Of a stretch of 64,000 nt of DNA, positions 54,571 through 63,535 are shown one piece after another. A program made the position numbers and the translations under genes. The notes beneath the pieces were generated by a model. That model saw nothing but the letters and a program-made list of their open reading frames with translations, searched no databases and was not told the origin of the DNA. Source of the DNA: Corynebacterium sp. P3-F1 (lineage in GTDB: Bacteria > Actinomycetota > Actinomycetes > Mycobacteriales > Mycobacteriaceae). The stretch covers positions 1,860,001-1,924,000 of the forward strand of contig NZ_CP129965.1 of NCBI RefSeq assembly GCF_030503635.1. The letters are read 5' to 3'. Numbering within the stretch: position 1 is the first letter of the stretch; the number at the start of each line of letters is the position of its first letter.

Positions 54571-55761
54571 CTAAGCGTTCTCCGGAACGCCTTCTGCCTG
54601 GTTATGGGTCCAGAGAGACCGGGCCGGGATTTTGCTGCGGTCGGCGCGGTCGGCGTATTTCTTGGCCACGTCCTCGACCTCCTGCAGCAGGCCTTCAGCG
54701 AGCTTGGTCGGTTCGAGACCGAGGCTGAGGAAGGTGTCGTTGCTGACGTGGAGCTCGTTCTCCGCGGACTCTTTGCGCGGGTTGGGCACGAGCGCGTAGT
54801 CGGTGCCTGAGATTGATGCAACCAGCTTAGCCAGGTCGCGGACGCGGTGCGTCTCCGTCATCTGGTTGAAGATCTTCACCCGGTCGCCCTTAGCGGGCGG
54901 ATTCGCCAGCGCGATCTGGATGCACTTGACCATGTCGCGGATGTGGATGAATGCGCGGGTCTGGCCGCCGGTGCCGTGCACGGTCAGCGGATAGCCGATC
55001 GCGGCCTGCATGAGGAAGCGGTTGAGCACGGTGCCGTAATCGCCGTCGTAGTCGAAGCGGTTGATCAGGCGCTCGTCGCGCTCCGTCTGGGGGGTGTGGG
55101 TGCCCCAGATGATGCCCTGGTGCAGGTCGGTGATGCGCAGCTCGTCGTTCTTGGCGTAGTAGGCGAACAGGTTCTGGTCCAGCACCTTGGTCAGGTGGTA
55201 CACCGAACCCGGGTTAGTAGGGTAGAGGATCTGTTGATCGACGAGTTCTTCGCCGTTGTCGACCTTGATGTCCAGGTACCCCTCCGGGATCTTCATGCCT
55301 GCGGTGCCGTAGCCGTAGACACCCATCGTGCCTAGGTGGACGATGTGGATGTCCAGGCCCGATTCGACAACGGCGACAAGCAAGTTGTGCGTGGCATTGA
55401 CGTTGTTGTCCACGGTGTAGCGCTTGGTCACCGGGTTCTTCATGGAATACGGCGCGGCGCGCTGCTCGGCGAAATGGATGATCGCGTCGGGCTGCTCGGC
55501 GACGATGAAGTCCTTCAGGCCCTCGTAGTCCTGGGCGACATCGATGTTGCGGAAGGCGATGTCCTTACCGGAGACCTCTTTCCAAGCGGAGATGCGCTCG
55601 TCGATGGATGCGATGGGGGTCAGGGATTCCGCTCCCAGTTCCTCGTCGATCGCGCGGCGGGAGAGGTTGTCCACGATGGTCACGTCGTGGCCGATATCCG
55701 AAAGGTGAAGTGATGCAGGCCAGCCGCAGAATCCGTCGCCACCGAGAACCGCGATTTTCAT
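54571..55761 (-). CDS. sqdB: UDP-sulfoquinovose synthase (SQD1/SqdB)
   Basis: 396 residues, extended SDR fold. GGDGFCGWPASLHLSDIGHD is the NAD-binding loop with the family's special C-G-W. DNLSRR, ESLTPIASIDERISAWKEV, HFAEQRAAPYSM, TMGVYGYGTAGMKIPEG, SVYHLTKV (YxxxK), DLHQGIIWGT and GTVLNRFLMQAAIGYPLTVHGTGGQTR each correspond to blocks of plant SQD1. It converts UDP-glucose and sulfite to UDP-sulfoquinovose, the sulfolipid head-group donor. UDP-glucose would come from galU. Unlike sugar epimerases it has the C-G-W and TMGVYG signatures, so the call is strong. Confidence 0.92.
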   Translation of the reverse strand: MKIAVLGGDGFCGWPASLHLSDIGHDVTIVDNLSRRAIDEELGAESLTPIASIDERISAWKEVSGKDIAFRNIDVAQDYEGLKDFIVAEQPDAIIHFAEQRAAPYSMKNPVTKRYTVDNNVNATHNLLVAVVESGLDIHIVHLGTMGVYGYGTAGMKIPEGYLDIKVDNGEELVDQQILYPTNPGSVYHLTKVLDQNLFAYYAKNDELRITDLHQGIIWGTHTPQTERDERLINRFDYDGDYGTVLNRFLMQAAIGYPLTVHGTGGQTRAFIHIRDMVKCIQIALANPPAKGDRVKIFNQMTETHRVRDLAKLVASISGTDYALVPNPRKESAENELHVSNDTFLSLGLEPTKLAEGLLQEVEDVAKKYADRADRSKIPARSLWTHNQAEGVPENA

Positions 55762-55846
55762 ATGAACACCTTTCTATTCGGACGCTTCCCGGTCACGTTA
55801 CCCGGGATTGTAGGTTCCCGCCGGGCGAGTGGAAAAGCGGCCACAG

Positions 55847-57070
55847 TTAACGCAGCCAGTGGAGCGAGGCAGTAGCTGCCTGCCCGCGCAGGCGGTCTTT
55901 GTCTTGGTCGGGAATGAGCGAGCCCCCGGTCAGCCACACGAGATGAGTGGCGGTCTCGGGGACGTCGGGGAGCCGCCAGGGAATGGTGAGACCTGCGGTG
56001 GCTGACGGCTCGACGATGATGCCAGCGCTTCGCTCGAGCCAGTTCACGGCGGCGAGGAAGGTGACGTCGTCGAGGGTGTGGAATCCGCTGACAAGGTGCG
56101 CGGCGTAGTCCAGCGCGAGCGGGGAGGGGCTTTGCACTGCCAGGCCGTCGGCGACGGTCCGCCCGGCGAGACCGTAGTCTGCGCATGCCACTGCAGGGTT
56201 TCCGGTGAACGCGCCGAGGAGCATGCACGGGTTGGCGGTGGGCTCGATGAAATGGCAGGAGACGGCATCGCCGAACGCCATTTTCAGCCCGAAGGTCACT
56301 CCTCCCGGTCCGCCGCCGACACCGCAGGGGAGGTAGACGTAGAGCGGATTATCGGGGGTGAAGTTCCTGCCGAGTGCGGCGAACTGCTCTTTGAGCCGCC
56401 GTCCGGCGACGGCGTACCCGGCGAAGAGGCCGAAGGAGTTCTCGTCGTCGATGAAGAACGCATCGCCGGCAGTCTCGCGCGCCTGAGCCACGGTCTCGGT
56501 GAATAGTCCGGAGTGCTCGATCACGTCCGCTCCGCGTGACCGGAGCAGTTCCTTCTTCCACTGCTTCGCGTCCACCGACATGTGTACCTCGGTGTCGAAC
56601 CCCAGCAGCGGGCCGACGGTGCCGATGGAAAGTGCGAGGTTGCCGGTGGAGGCGACAGAGAGTTTCTCATAGCGCTTCTCCTCCGCCAGCCGGAAGACCT
56701 CGTGGACGCCGCCGCGGGATTTGATGGACCCGCTGATCGGCAGGGAATCATCGCGCTTGACCCACAGATCGCCGGGAACGTCCCGCTCCATGAGGCGAGC
56801 CACATAGTCCTTTGTCCCGGGAACGTGCTGGATGTCTGACTCGATGACGCCGTCGCCGGATTCCGGGAAGTGTTCCGCCACCCACGGGGCGAAGCGGTCG
56901 AAGCGGGCGGCAGCCTCATCGACAGCGGCGGCTACATCCGGGTCGACGGCGCCGGAGTCGGGGGTGCGGGCCCAGGAGAGCTCGTGCTGGTGGGAGAGGC
57001 CGTCGACAAGCGAAAGCGGCTGCGGCCGTGAATCTGCGGGGTGAGCTGGGCGGTCCCAAGGCATGGTCAT
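55847..57070 (-). CDS. dsdA: D-serine dehydratase
   Basis: 407 residues, fold type II PLP enzyme. LWVKRDDSLPISGSIKSRGG contains the PLP lysine in the DsdA context (SGSIKSRGGVHEV). NLALSIGTVGPLLGFDTEVHMS, PCGVGGGPGGVTFG (phosphate loop) and SATAGLTIPW follow. It turns D-serine into pyruvate and ammonia. ATG 57070 has GGAT upstream; a second ATG is two codons later. It is divergent from an MFS carrier, with 73 bp between starts. No dsdC-type regulator is adjacent. Confidence 0.92.
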   Translation of the reverse strand: MTMPWDRPAHPADSRPQPLSLVDGLSHQHELSWARTPDSGAVDPDVAAAVDEAAARFDRFAPWVAEHFPESGDGVIESDIQHVPGTKDYVARLMERDVPGDLWVKRDDSLPISGSIKSRGGVHEVFRLAEEKRYEKLSVASTGNLALSIGTVGPLLGFDTEVHMSVDAKQWKKELLRSRGADVIEHSGLFTETVAQARETAGDAFFIDDENSFGLFAGYAVAGRRLKEQFAALGRNFTPDNPLYVYLPCGVGGGPGGVTFGLKMAFGDAVSCHFIEPTANPCMLLGAFTGNPAVACADYGLAGRTVADGLAVQSPSPLALDYAAHLVSGFHTLDDVTFLAAVNWLERSAGIIVEPSATAGLTIPWRLPDVPETATHLVWLTGGSLIPDQDKDRLRGQAATASLHWLR

Positions 57071-57143
57071 GGTGATCCATTGTAGGAAGTGTGCGGGTGT
57101 ACAGTTACGTGGGTCACACTGTGAGCCGGAAGGGAGACGCAAG

Positions 57144-58343
57144 ATGGAAACGAAGAAGTCTCAACCGCAGCTGGTCTTCGTCAGCGTTGTGGCCTTCCTC
57201 ATTACCGCGGGCTGGGCGGCCAACCACTTTGCGTCCGTGCTGGTGGTGCTCCGCGAGAACCAGGACATGTCCACGTTGCTGGTCAACAGCGCGTACGGGA
57301 TCTATGCGCTGGGCCTGTTCCCGTGCCTGATTGCCGGCGGGCTCGTCGCCGACCGCTTCGGCTCCCGGCCGGCGGTGATGCTCGGCGCTATCGTCGCGGC
57401 ACTGGGCAATGTCGCGCTGATGTTCTGGCAGGAAGTGCCCGCAGTGCTGCTCACGGCCCGCTTCGTCATCGGGCTCGGCGTGGGCCTCGTGGTCAGCGCG
57501 GGCACCGCGTGGGCGGGTCGGTTGCGCGGAGCGGCCGGTACGACGCTCGCCGGTATCTTCCTGACATCGGGCTTCATGCTGGGCCCGATTGCCTCCGGCA
57601 TCATTGCGCACCTGGTCAGCGCCCACAATGCGATCTACATTCCGTACATCGCCTCGATCGTGCTGTCCTTCGCAGCGGTGGCATTCTCCCTGTTCGTGGG
57701 TGATGCGCCGAATACCCGCGAAGTGGTGGTGGAGAAGATTGAGGAGGAGCAAGGAGTCCGGGCTCCGGCACAGGTGCGTTCCGCCAAGAAGGCTTTGGCC
57801 ACCGCGTTCCCGATGGGCTTATGGGTCTTTGCGTCGATGACGAGCGCGATCGTGGTGCTCTCCGGACGCGTCGGGCAACACTTCGAGTCCAGCGCGTTCC
57901 TTCCCGGAGTCGCCGCGGTCACCGCATTCGGTTCGGGACTGGTCATCCAGGCGCTGGGGCGCCGCTTCGAGTTCGGGCCGTCCTCCGGTGTGGTCGGTGC
58001 GCTGTGCTCAGTGGTGGGCATGAGCCTTGCGGCCATCGGCGGGGCCGCTCCATCCATGGCGATGTTCGTGGTCGCTTCAATCTTCTTGGGGCTCGCCTAC
58101 GGTCTCTGCCTGCGTGAAGGCTTGCTGGATGTGGAGACCTTCAGCCCGCCGGAGAAGCGCGGTGCCGTGATCGGCGTCTACTACGTGGCCACCTACATTG
58201 GCTTCGGGTACCCGCCGCTGATCGAGTGGCTCGCCGGTTTCGTTGGCCCGTCGCTGCCGTACTGGGTTCTGGCGGTGGGCGCGCTGTGCTCGGCACTCAT
58301 TCGTGCAGTGCAGATCCGCTCGGGCTACCTCAAGCGTCCCTGA
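57144..58343 (+). CDS. MFS transporter
   Basis: 399 residues with twelve predicted helices and GGGAGA before the ATG. GGLVADRFGSRPAVMLGAIV is the MFS loop 2-3 motif (G-x3-D-R-x-G-x-R/K-x2). GLGVGLVVSAGTAWAGRLRG lies in helices 4-5 and YGLCLREGLLDVETFSPPEKRGAVIG near helices 10-11. The substrate is not evident; the divergent dsdA gene makes uptake of D-serine or a related amino acid a fair guess, nothing more. Confidence 0.82.
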   Translation: METKKSQPQLVFVSVVAFLITAGWAANHFASVLVVLRENQDMSTLLVNSAYGIYALGLFPCLIAGGLVADRFGSRPAVMLGAIVAALGNVALMFWQEVPAVLLTARFVIGLGVGLVVSAGTAWAGRLRGAAGTTLAGIFLTSGFMLGPIASGIIAHLVSAHNAIYIPYIASIVLSFAAVAFSLFVGDAPNTREVVVEKIEEEQGVRAPAQVRSAKKALATAFPMGLWVFASMTSAIVVLSGRVGQHFESSAFLPGVAAVTAFGSGLVIQALGRRFEFGPSSGVVGALCSVVGMSLAAIGGAAPSMAMFVVASIFLGLAYGLCLREGLLDVETFSPPEKRGAVIGVYYVATYIGFGYPPLIEWLAGFVGPSLPYWVLAVGALCSALIRAVQIRSGYLKRP

Positions 58344-58418
58344 AATGCTCCCCCTCGGCCACCGGGCCGTACGTGGTTTGTCACCTTTCTTCCGGATGCA
58401 CGTGCTGATATAGCTGGG

Positions 58419-58877
58419 TCACTCCACGACGAAAGCGATATTCGTCGTAGTCAGCTCGTATTCGCCCCAGGCAATAGGCAGAGACCGCAGCTCTGCCTGG
58501 GTCTGGGCGGACACGGGAATGATCCATCCCTCGTTCGGGTCGAGCACCGGAGGGCCGGCGGTGCCCGGCTGGAAGGTGACCGGGTGAGAGGTGGGGGAGG
58601 TGAGGCGCAGGGGGGCGTCGATAAGCGAAATGTGCTGGAACGCGGCGACGTCGACGGTGATGATGACGATGATGTCGTTGGACTCGGGGCTCAGATTCGC
58701 GGTGTGGACTCTGAGCGTGTCCGTCGCGTAGACAGCGATGCGGTTGTTCTTGCGGATGATCCCGAATGCGATCGCGATGGCGGGAACCGCGATGAGCATG
58801 GCGATGATCACGAGGATCAGGACCGGCTCCCAGATGCTCGTGGCAAAACCGAGGTCAGTGTTTTGTGCCCATGACAT
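58419..58877 (-). CDS. membrane-anchored protein of unknown function
   Basis: 152 residues. The N-terminus carries one long hydrophobic helix (WEPVLILVIIAMLIAVPAIAIAFG, about residues 17-40) followed by a soluble, beta-rich domain (DTLRVHTANLSPESNDIIVI; VTFQPGTAGPPVLDPNEGWI). I do not recognise the domain. It lies between the MFS and the YihY gene, divergent from the latter (49 bp). The dispersed word at 58616 reads Leu-Ile-Asp. Confidence 0.62.
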   Translation of the reverse strand: MSWAQNTDLGFATSIWEPVLILVIIAMLIAVPAIAIAFGIIRKNNRIAVYATDTLRVHTANLSPESNDIIVIITVDVAAFQHISLIDAPLRLTSPTSHPVTFQPGTAGPPVLDPNEGWIIPVSAQTQAELRSLPIAWGEYELTTTNIAFVVE

Positions 58878-58926
58878 GGCCCAACCCTACAGCGGGAATG
58901 GCTAACGGCCGGATAAGGTGTGGTGC

Positions 58927-60087
58927 ATGAGTAGGGAAACCCCGGCGGATGTCGTCGCGCACGCCGCCGAATTCGTGCAACCCTACGGCCCCGGGGACAT
59001 CGAGACAGTCGAGCCCGCGTACAAGCGCGACGAGCCGCTGCGGCGTGGGAACTGGCTGTCGTGGAAATCCTGGAAGCTGGTGTTCGCGCGCACCGCGATG
59101 GATTTCGGCCCGCTGGCGATCACAGACCGCGGTGCCACCATGACGTATTTCAGTGTGACTGCCTTCGCGCCGATGCTGCTGGCGTTCTACTCCATGGTAA
59201 CCCTGCTGTTTCCCACCGATGAGAATGCGTTGCACGACATGATCGGCGGGCTTATCGACGAAGCAGTGCCTGAGGCACTCCGCGCGCAAGCCTTCGATTT
59301 GTTCTTGACGGTGGTGGGCACTCCCGCGCAGAGCACGATCGCCTTGGTGATCTCCATACTGGTGTCGCTGCTGTCCGCATCCGCTTATGTCCGCGCGTTC
59401 TCACGCTCCACGAATGTCATCTACGGGCGCACGGAAGGTCGGGGTCTGCCCGTGACGTGGCTGACCATGTGGGCGATCACCCTACTGCTCGTGCTCGGGC
59501 TCGTCGTTGTGGTCGCCGCCTTGGTGCTGCGCGAATCCATCATCGACGCGGTGTTGGGCCCGATCGCGGAACCGCTCGGACTAACGGGCGCGGTGAACTA
59601 CCTTAACCAGATCCTGCTGCCGGTGTGGGAAAGGGCGCGCTACCCGGCGGTCGTGGTGGCGGCTGTCGTGCTGGTGTCCTGCCTGTTCTATTTCGCGCCC
59701 AATGTGCGCCCGGGCCGGTTCCGGCTGCTCACTGTCGGTGCGGTCTTTGCCATGTTGGTCATCGGTGCGGAGTGGCTGCTCTTCGGCTGGTACCTGTCCA
59801 CCTTCGGTCTGCGCAGCGCCTACGGCGCATTCGGAACCGTGCTGGCCGTGCTGGTGGCGGTGTGGGGGATGAATATCGTCCTGTTGCTCGGGGTGAAGCT
59901 CGACGCCGAGATTCTGCGCGCGAAGGAGCTGCAGTCCGGCTACGATTCGGAATTCCTCATTCAAGCGCCGCCGCGGTCCCAGGATTCAGTTCTGTGGCAG
60001 CGTAAGGTGCAGGTGTGGCTGCGGCGCCTCGCAGAGGATGTCAAAGCCGAGGCTGAGCGTGAGGTTGAGCCGAAAACCGAAAAATAG
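58927..60087 (+). CDS. YihY/BrkB-family membrane protein
   Basis: 386 residues from the ATG at 58927 (AAGGTG before it). A cytoplasmic head of about 60 residues, then six to eight hydrophobic segments. GATMTYFSVTAFAPMLLAFY is the YihY/BrkB first-helix signature (A-x3-Y/F-Y-x2-F-S), and ASAYVRAFSRSTNVIYGRTEGRG, FYFAPNVRPGRFR and YGAFGTVLAVLVAVWGMNIVLLLG follow the family. The tail is charged (DVKAEAEREVEPKTEK). Substrate unknown; the old ribonuclease-BN label is wrong for this family. Confidence 0.88.
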   Translation: MSRETPADVVAHAAEFVQPYGPGDIETVEPAYKRDEPLRRGNWLSWKSWKLVFARTAMDFGPLAITDRGATMTYFSVTAFAPMLLAFYSMVTLLFPTDENALHDMIGGLIDEAVPEALRAQAFDLFLTVVGTPAQSTIALVISILVSLLSASAYVRAFSRSTNVIYGRTEGRGLPVTWLTMWAITLLLVLGLVVVVAALVLRESIIDAVLGPIAEPLGLTGAVNYLNQILLPVWERARYPAVVVAAVVLVSCLFYFAPNVRPGRFRLLTVGAVFAMLVIGAEWLLFGWYLSTFGLRSAYGAFGTVLAVLVAVWGMNIVLLLGVKLDAEILRAKELQSGYDSEFLIQAPPRSQDSVLWQRKVQVWLRRLAEDVKAEAEREVEPKTEK

Positions 60088-60112
60088 TTTTGTACCCCTA
60101 CACTGGTGAACC

Positions 60113-60979
60113 ATGATAGACGCACGCGATACAGCCCTCGTCATTGAGGGCGGCGGAACACGTAACTCGTACACTGCCCCCGCGATCATGAAACTCATCG
60201 AGGAAGATGCGCGCTTCGGCTGGGTAGGGGGTGTCTCGGCCGGTGCGATCCACGCCATCAACTTCCTGTCCGGGGACGCCCAGCGCACCGAGGAAGCGTT
60301 CACCACGTTCATGGGGCACCCGAAGATCGGCGGGCTGCGCTCGCTGGCGCTCGGCCGCGGGCTGATGAACGCGGAGTTCATGTTCCAGGACCGCGGGGGT
60401 GAATTGCCGTTCAACCTCGATGCGTTTCTGGCCAATGAGACCCCAATCCACATCGAAGCGGTTCGCGCGGACACCGGCGAGACGGTCGCCTGGAATAACG
60501 CGGATCTTCTGGACGAGGACACGATCAACGTGGTCATGCGCGCCTCCTCCACCATGCCGATGCTCATGCCTATGGCCCGCATTGATGGTGTGCCGTACGT
60601 CGACGGCGCCCTGGGCGACGATGGCGGTCTGCTGATCGGGGCGGCGGAAGGCGCCGGGTTCAGCAAATGCCTGGTGCTGGCGACCAAGCCCCGTGATTAC
60701 GTGCGTGAGCCAGTGAACCGCCCGGCGATGGTTCGCCGCATGTTCCCGAAATACCCTGAGGTGGCGCGCCGCACCATCGAGCGCCCTGACCAGTACAACA
60801 AGGCTAAGGCCCACATTGATGAATTGGCGGCGCAGGGCAGCGCGTACGTCTTCTACCCGGAGCAGATGATGGTGGAAAACTCGGAGTTCAAAGTGCCCAA
60901 ATTGCAGAAGAACTTCGCCGCCGGCAAAGAGCAGTTCGACCGCGAGTGGGAGGCGGTCAGGGACTTCCTAGAAAAGTAG
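60113..60979 (+). CDS. patatin-like phospholipase, copy 1
   Basis: 288 residues. EGGGTRNSYTAPAIMKLIEED gives the oxyanion loop (EGGGxR), GGVSAGAIHAINFLSG the nucleophile elbow G-x-S-x-G, and YVDGALGDDGGL the Asp of the Ser-Asp dyad (D-G-A/G). No signal peptide or membrane segment. It resembles the YjjU-type bacterial patatins. It hydrolyses acyl esters of lipids. A close paralogue follows 38 bp downstream. It begins 25 bp after YihY. Confidence 0.9.
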   Translation: MIDARDTALVIEGGGTRNSYTAPAIMKLIEEDARFGWVGGVSAGAIHAINFLSGDAQRTEEAFTTFMGHPKIGGLRSLALGRGLMNAEFMFQDRGGELPFNLDAFLANETPIHIEAVRADTGETVAWNNADLLDEDTINVVMRASSTMPMLMPMARIDGVPYVDGALGDDGGLLIGAAEGAGFSKCLVLATKPRDYVREPVNRPAMVRRMFPKYPEVARRTIERPDQYNKAKAHIDELAAQGSAYVFYPEQMMVENSEFKVPKLQKNFAAGKEQFDREWEAVRDFLEK

Positions 60980-61017
60980 CCGGGACAGGTCGGCGTTATC
61001 GACCTACAATCATCGGC

Positions 61018-61887
61018 ATGATTGAAGCCACCGACACCGCTCTCGTTGTTGAAGGTGGTGGAATGCGCAACTCCTACACCGCCCCCGCGATCGTCCGCTT
61101 CATCGAGGAGGACGTGCGTTTCGGCTGGGTAGGAGGGGTCTCCGCCGGCGCTGCGCACGCCGTCAACTACGCCTCGCGCGACGCGCACCGTGCGCGTGAG
61201 TCGTTCACGAATTTCGTGGCGCACGAGAAATTTGGCGGCTGGATGTCGTTGGCTCGCGGTACCGGCTATTTCAACGCGGAGTTCATTTACGAAGGCTCTA
61301 ACGATGTTCTCCCATTCGATTGGGAGACCTTCGACGCGAACAGCGGCACCGAGGTCCACATCGAGGCCGTTCGCGCGGACACCGGCCACACCGTCACCTG
61401 GACACGGAAGGACCTGCGGTCGACCGAGCTCATCGGGCAAGTCACCCGCGCCTCGTCCACGCTGCCGAAAGTCATGCCCATGGGCAGCATCGACGGTATC
61501 CCGTACGTCGACGGTGCGCTCGGGGTTTCGGGAGGATTGCTTATCGACGCCGCCCTAGACGCCGGCTTCTCCAAATTCCTCGTGCTGGCCACGAAGGAGC
61601 GGGACTATATTCGCCCCGAGAACACGCGCCCGATGGCCACGCGCCGGCTGTTCACCAAACACCCAGCCGTCGCTGAAGCACTGATTGCCCGGCCGCCGCG
61701 GTACAACGCGTCCAAGGACAAGATCCTCGAGTTGGAGAAGGAAGGCCGCGCCAAAGTGCTGTTCCCTGAGCACATGAGCGTGGACGCCTCGGAGCGCAAC
61801 GTTTCCAAGCTCAACGCCAACTATCTGTTGGGCAAAGCGCAGATGGAGCGCGAATGGGACGAGTGGGTGGAGTTCTTATCGGCGTAG
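61018..61887 (+). CDS. patatin-like phospholipase, copy 2
   Basis: 289 residues. EGGGMRNSYTAPAIVRFIEED, GGVSAGAAHAVNYASR and YVDGALGVSGGLL repeat the catalytic set of copy 1; the two proteins are similar from end to end, so this is a tandem duplication that has diverged. Differences cluster in the middle (NGG/LPF region) and at the C-terminus (VSKLNANYLLGKAQMERE), which suggests different acyl substrates. It carries the dispersed word at 61539, which copy 1 lacks at the same site (there GLLIGAAEG). Confidence 0.9.
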   Translation: MIEATDTALVVEGGGMRNSYTAPAIVRFIEEDVRFGWVGGVSAGAAHAVNYASRDAHRARESFTNFVAHEKFGGWMSLARGTGYFNAEFIYEGSNDVLPFDWETFDANSGTEVHIEAVRADTGHTVTWTRKDLRSTELIGQVTRASSTLPKVMPMGSIDGIPYVDGALGVSGGLLIDAALDAGFSKFLVLATKERDYIRPENTRPMATRRLFTKHPAVAEALIARPPRYNASKDKILELEKEGRAKVLFPEHMSVDASERNVSKLNANYLLGKAQMEREWDEWVEFLSA

Positions 61888-61897
61888 CCTGGTGAGC

Positions 61898-62782
61898 ATG
61901 GCACTAATCGATCCACGTACCAAGTACCCGTCCGAATTCCCCCGCGAGCCCCGGCAGGACAACCCTGGCGAAGATGTCCGCATGGTTTCTGAGCCCGATC
62001 TGGGACTGGATTCCTACGAGGGCAGCGGCAAGCTCGAAGGCCGCCGCGCATTGATCACCGGCGGCGATTCCGGCATCGGTGCCGCCACGGCGATCGCGTT
62101 CGCCCGCGAAGGCGCAGATGTGGCGATCGCGTACTTGCCCGAGGAGCAGGAAGACGCGGACCGCATCGTCAAGGCCATTGAAAAAGAAGGCCGTACCGCA
62201 GTCGCTATTCCGGGCGACCTCAGGGAGTTGGACAACTGCGTCGCCGCAGTGGAAAAGACCGTGGCTGGTCTCGGCGGCATTGACATCTTGGTCAACAACG
62301 CTTCCCGCCAGGTGTGGAACGACGGTGTGCTCAACATCTCCGACGAGGATTTCGACGCGACGATGAAGACTAACATCTACTCGGCCTTCCGCGTGACTAA
62401 GGAAGCCGTGAAACACATGGAGCCTGGGTCCTCCATCATCTTCTCCACCTCGATCCAGGCCTACCAGCCGTCCAAGGAGCTCCTCGACTACGCCATGACG
62501 AAGGCGGCGTTCAATAACTTCGCGAAGGGCCTGTCGGAAGAACTCCTGCCGTCCCAGGGAATCCGCGTCAACGCCGTTGCTCCGGGCCCGATCTGGACCG
62601 TGATCCAGCCGTCAGAAGGGCAGCCCCAAGAGGTCGTGGACGAGTTTGGTCAGGGATCGAAGATGGGCCGGCCCGGCCAGCCCGCCGAACTGGCAGGTGC
62701 GTACGTCTTTCTCGCCTCCGAGGACGCCTCCTATATTTCCGGTGAGACACTCGCTGTCACTGGTGGCGCGCTGACGCCGTAA
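61898..62782 (+). CDS. short-chain dehydrogenase/reductase (YhxC/YdaD type)
   Basis: 294 residues from the ATG at 61898. A 45-residue N-terminal arm (DPRTKYPSEFPREPRQDNPG) precedes the Rossmann fold: ALITGGDSGIGAATAIAFAR (TGxxxGIG), ILVNNASRQVW (NNAS), then S-I-Q-A-Y-x-K replaced as IFSTSIQAYQPSKELLDYAMTKAAF, where the catalytic Tyr-x3-Lys is YAMTK. The long arm is typical of stress-inducible YhxC/YdaD/GsiB-operon reductases. Substrate unknown. It follows patatin 2 by 10 bp. Its Leu-Ile-Asp at residue 3 is spelled CTAATCGAT. Confidence 0.9.
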   Translation: MALIDPRTKYPSEFPREPRQDNPGEDVRMVSEPDLGLDSYEGSGKLEGRRALITGGDSGIGAATAIAFAREGADVAIAYLPEEQEDADRIVKAIEKEGRTAVAIPGDLRELDNCVAAVEKTVAGLGGIDILVNNASRQVWNDGVLNISDEDFDATMKTNIYSAFRVTKEAVKHMEPGSSIIFSTSIQAYQPSKELLDYAMTKAAFNNFAKGLSEELLPSQGIRVNAVAPGPIWTVIQPSEGQPQEVVDEFGQGSKMGRPGQPAELAGAYVFLASEDASYISGETLAVTGGALTP

Positions 62783-62814
62783 TAACCATCGCTTCGAGCT
62801 ATTAGAAGGCGCAC

Positions 62815-63466
62815 ATGCTCAATCACCGTCACCACACACGCCGGTTCCTCGTGGGGCTTTCCCTTTCGAGTGCAGTGCTTCTCGCCGGATGCAGCGACGA
62901 CAATATCGCGGAGCCGGAGCTCCACCCCGTCGAGTCCAGTGCGGAAAACACGGATGAGGCGACCAGCAGTACCACGGTCACGACCATCTTTGAAACTGAG
63001 ACCGAGGAAGAGCAAGCCGAGGAGGAGCCCAAGGGCCGTGAAGAATGCGTCACGAACTCGGCTTCTCCCGAGATCCACAAAGCCACCGCGGAAGTCAACG
63101 AGTAATACCCGAATCAAGCTGGGGGCTGGGTCTTAACGGGACATACGAACTACAACTCGTGCAGCGATCTGAGCTTTGCATTAGTCACTCAAGCGAAACA
63201 GGGTAACGCGCAGCACCTTGATCCTCATGTTCCACAAAGGTGAGTACATCGGCATTGATTCGAATTACCCACAGCAGGCGATGGATGTCACACCGAACGA
63301 TGACGGGAGCTTCACGGTGCTGTACAAGGACTGGGAAGCGCTGGATGCTGCTGGCGCGGGTAACGCCGAATCGCCAAAGTACAACAGCACGGTGACCTAC
63401 TTCTGGGACGGGAGCAAGGTCGCGCATGACGGGCGGATCCCGAATACCTCGATGACGCCGCGGTAG
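62815..63466 (+). pseudogene. LppP/LprE-type lipoprotein gene, disrupted
   Basis: The first 96 codons give a lipoprotein signal (LLAGC lipobox) and a Glu/Thr-rich linker ending at TAA 63103. Reading on in the same frame gives YPNQAGGWVLTGHTNYNSCS and DLSFALVTQAKQGNAQH, which is family sequence. Near 63218 the frame shifts by one base to LMFHKGEYIGIDSNYPQQAM then FTVLYKDWEALDAAGAGN and an end at 63466. So one nonsense codon and one frameshift break a gene of about 215 codons. The short lipoprotein may still be made. Confidence 0.8.
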
Positions 63467-63535
63467 CGCTGTGCGCTGCGACTTCATGAATGAAAATGGG
63501 TTTTGCGGTGTGCGCCGCTTGTATTCTCCTGAAGG

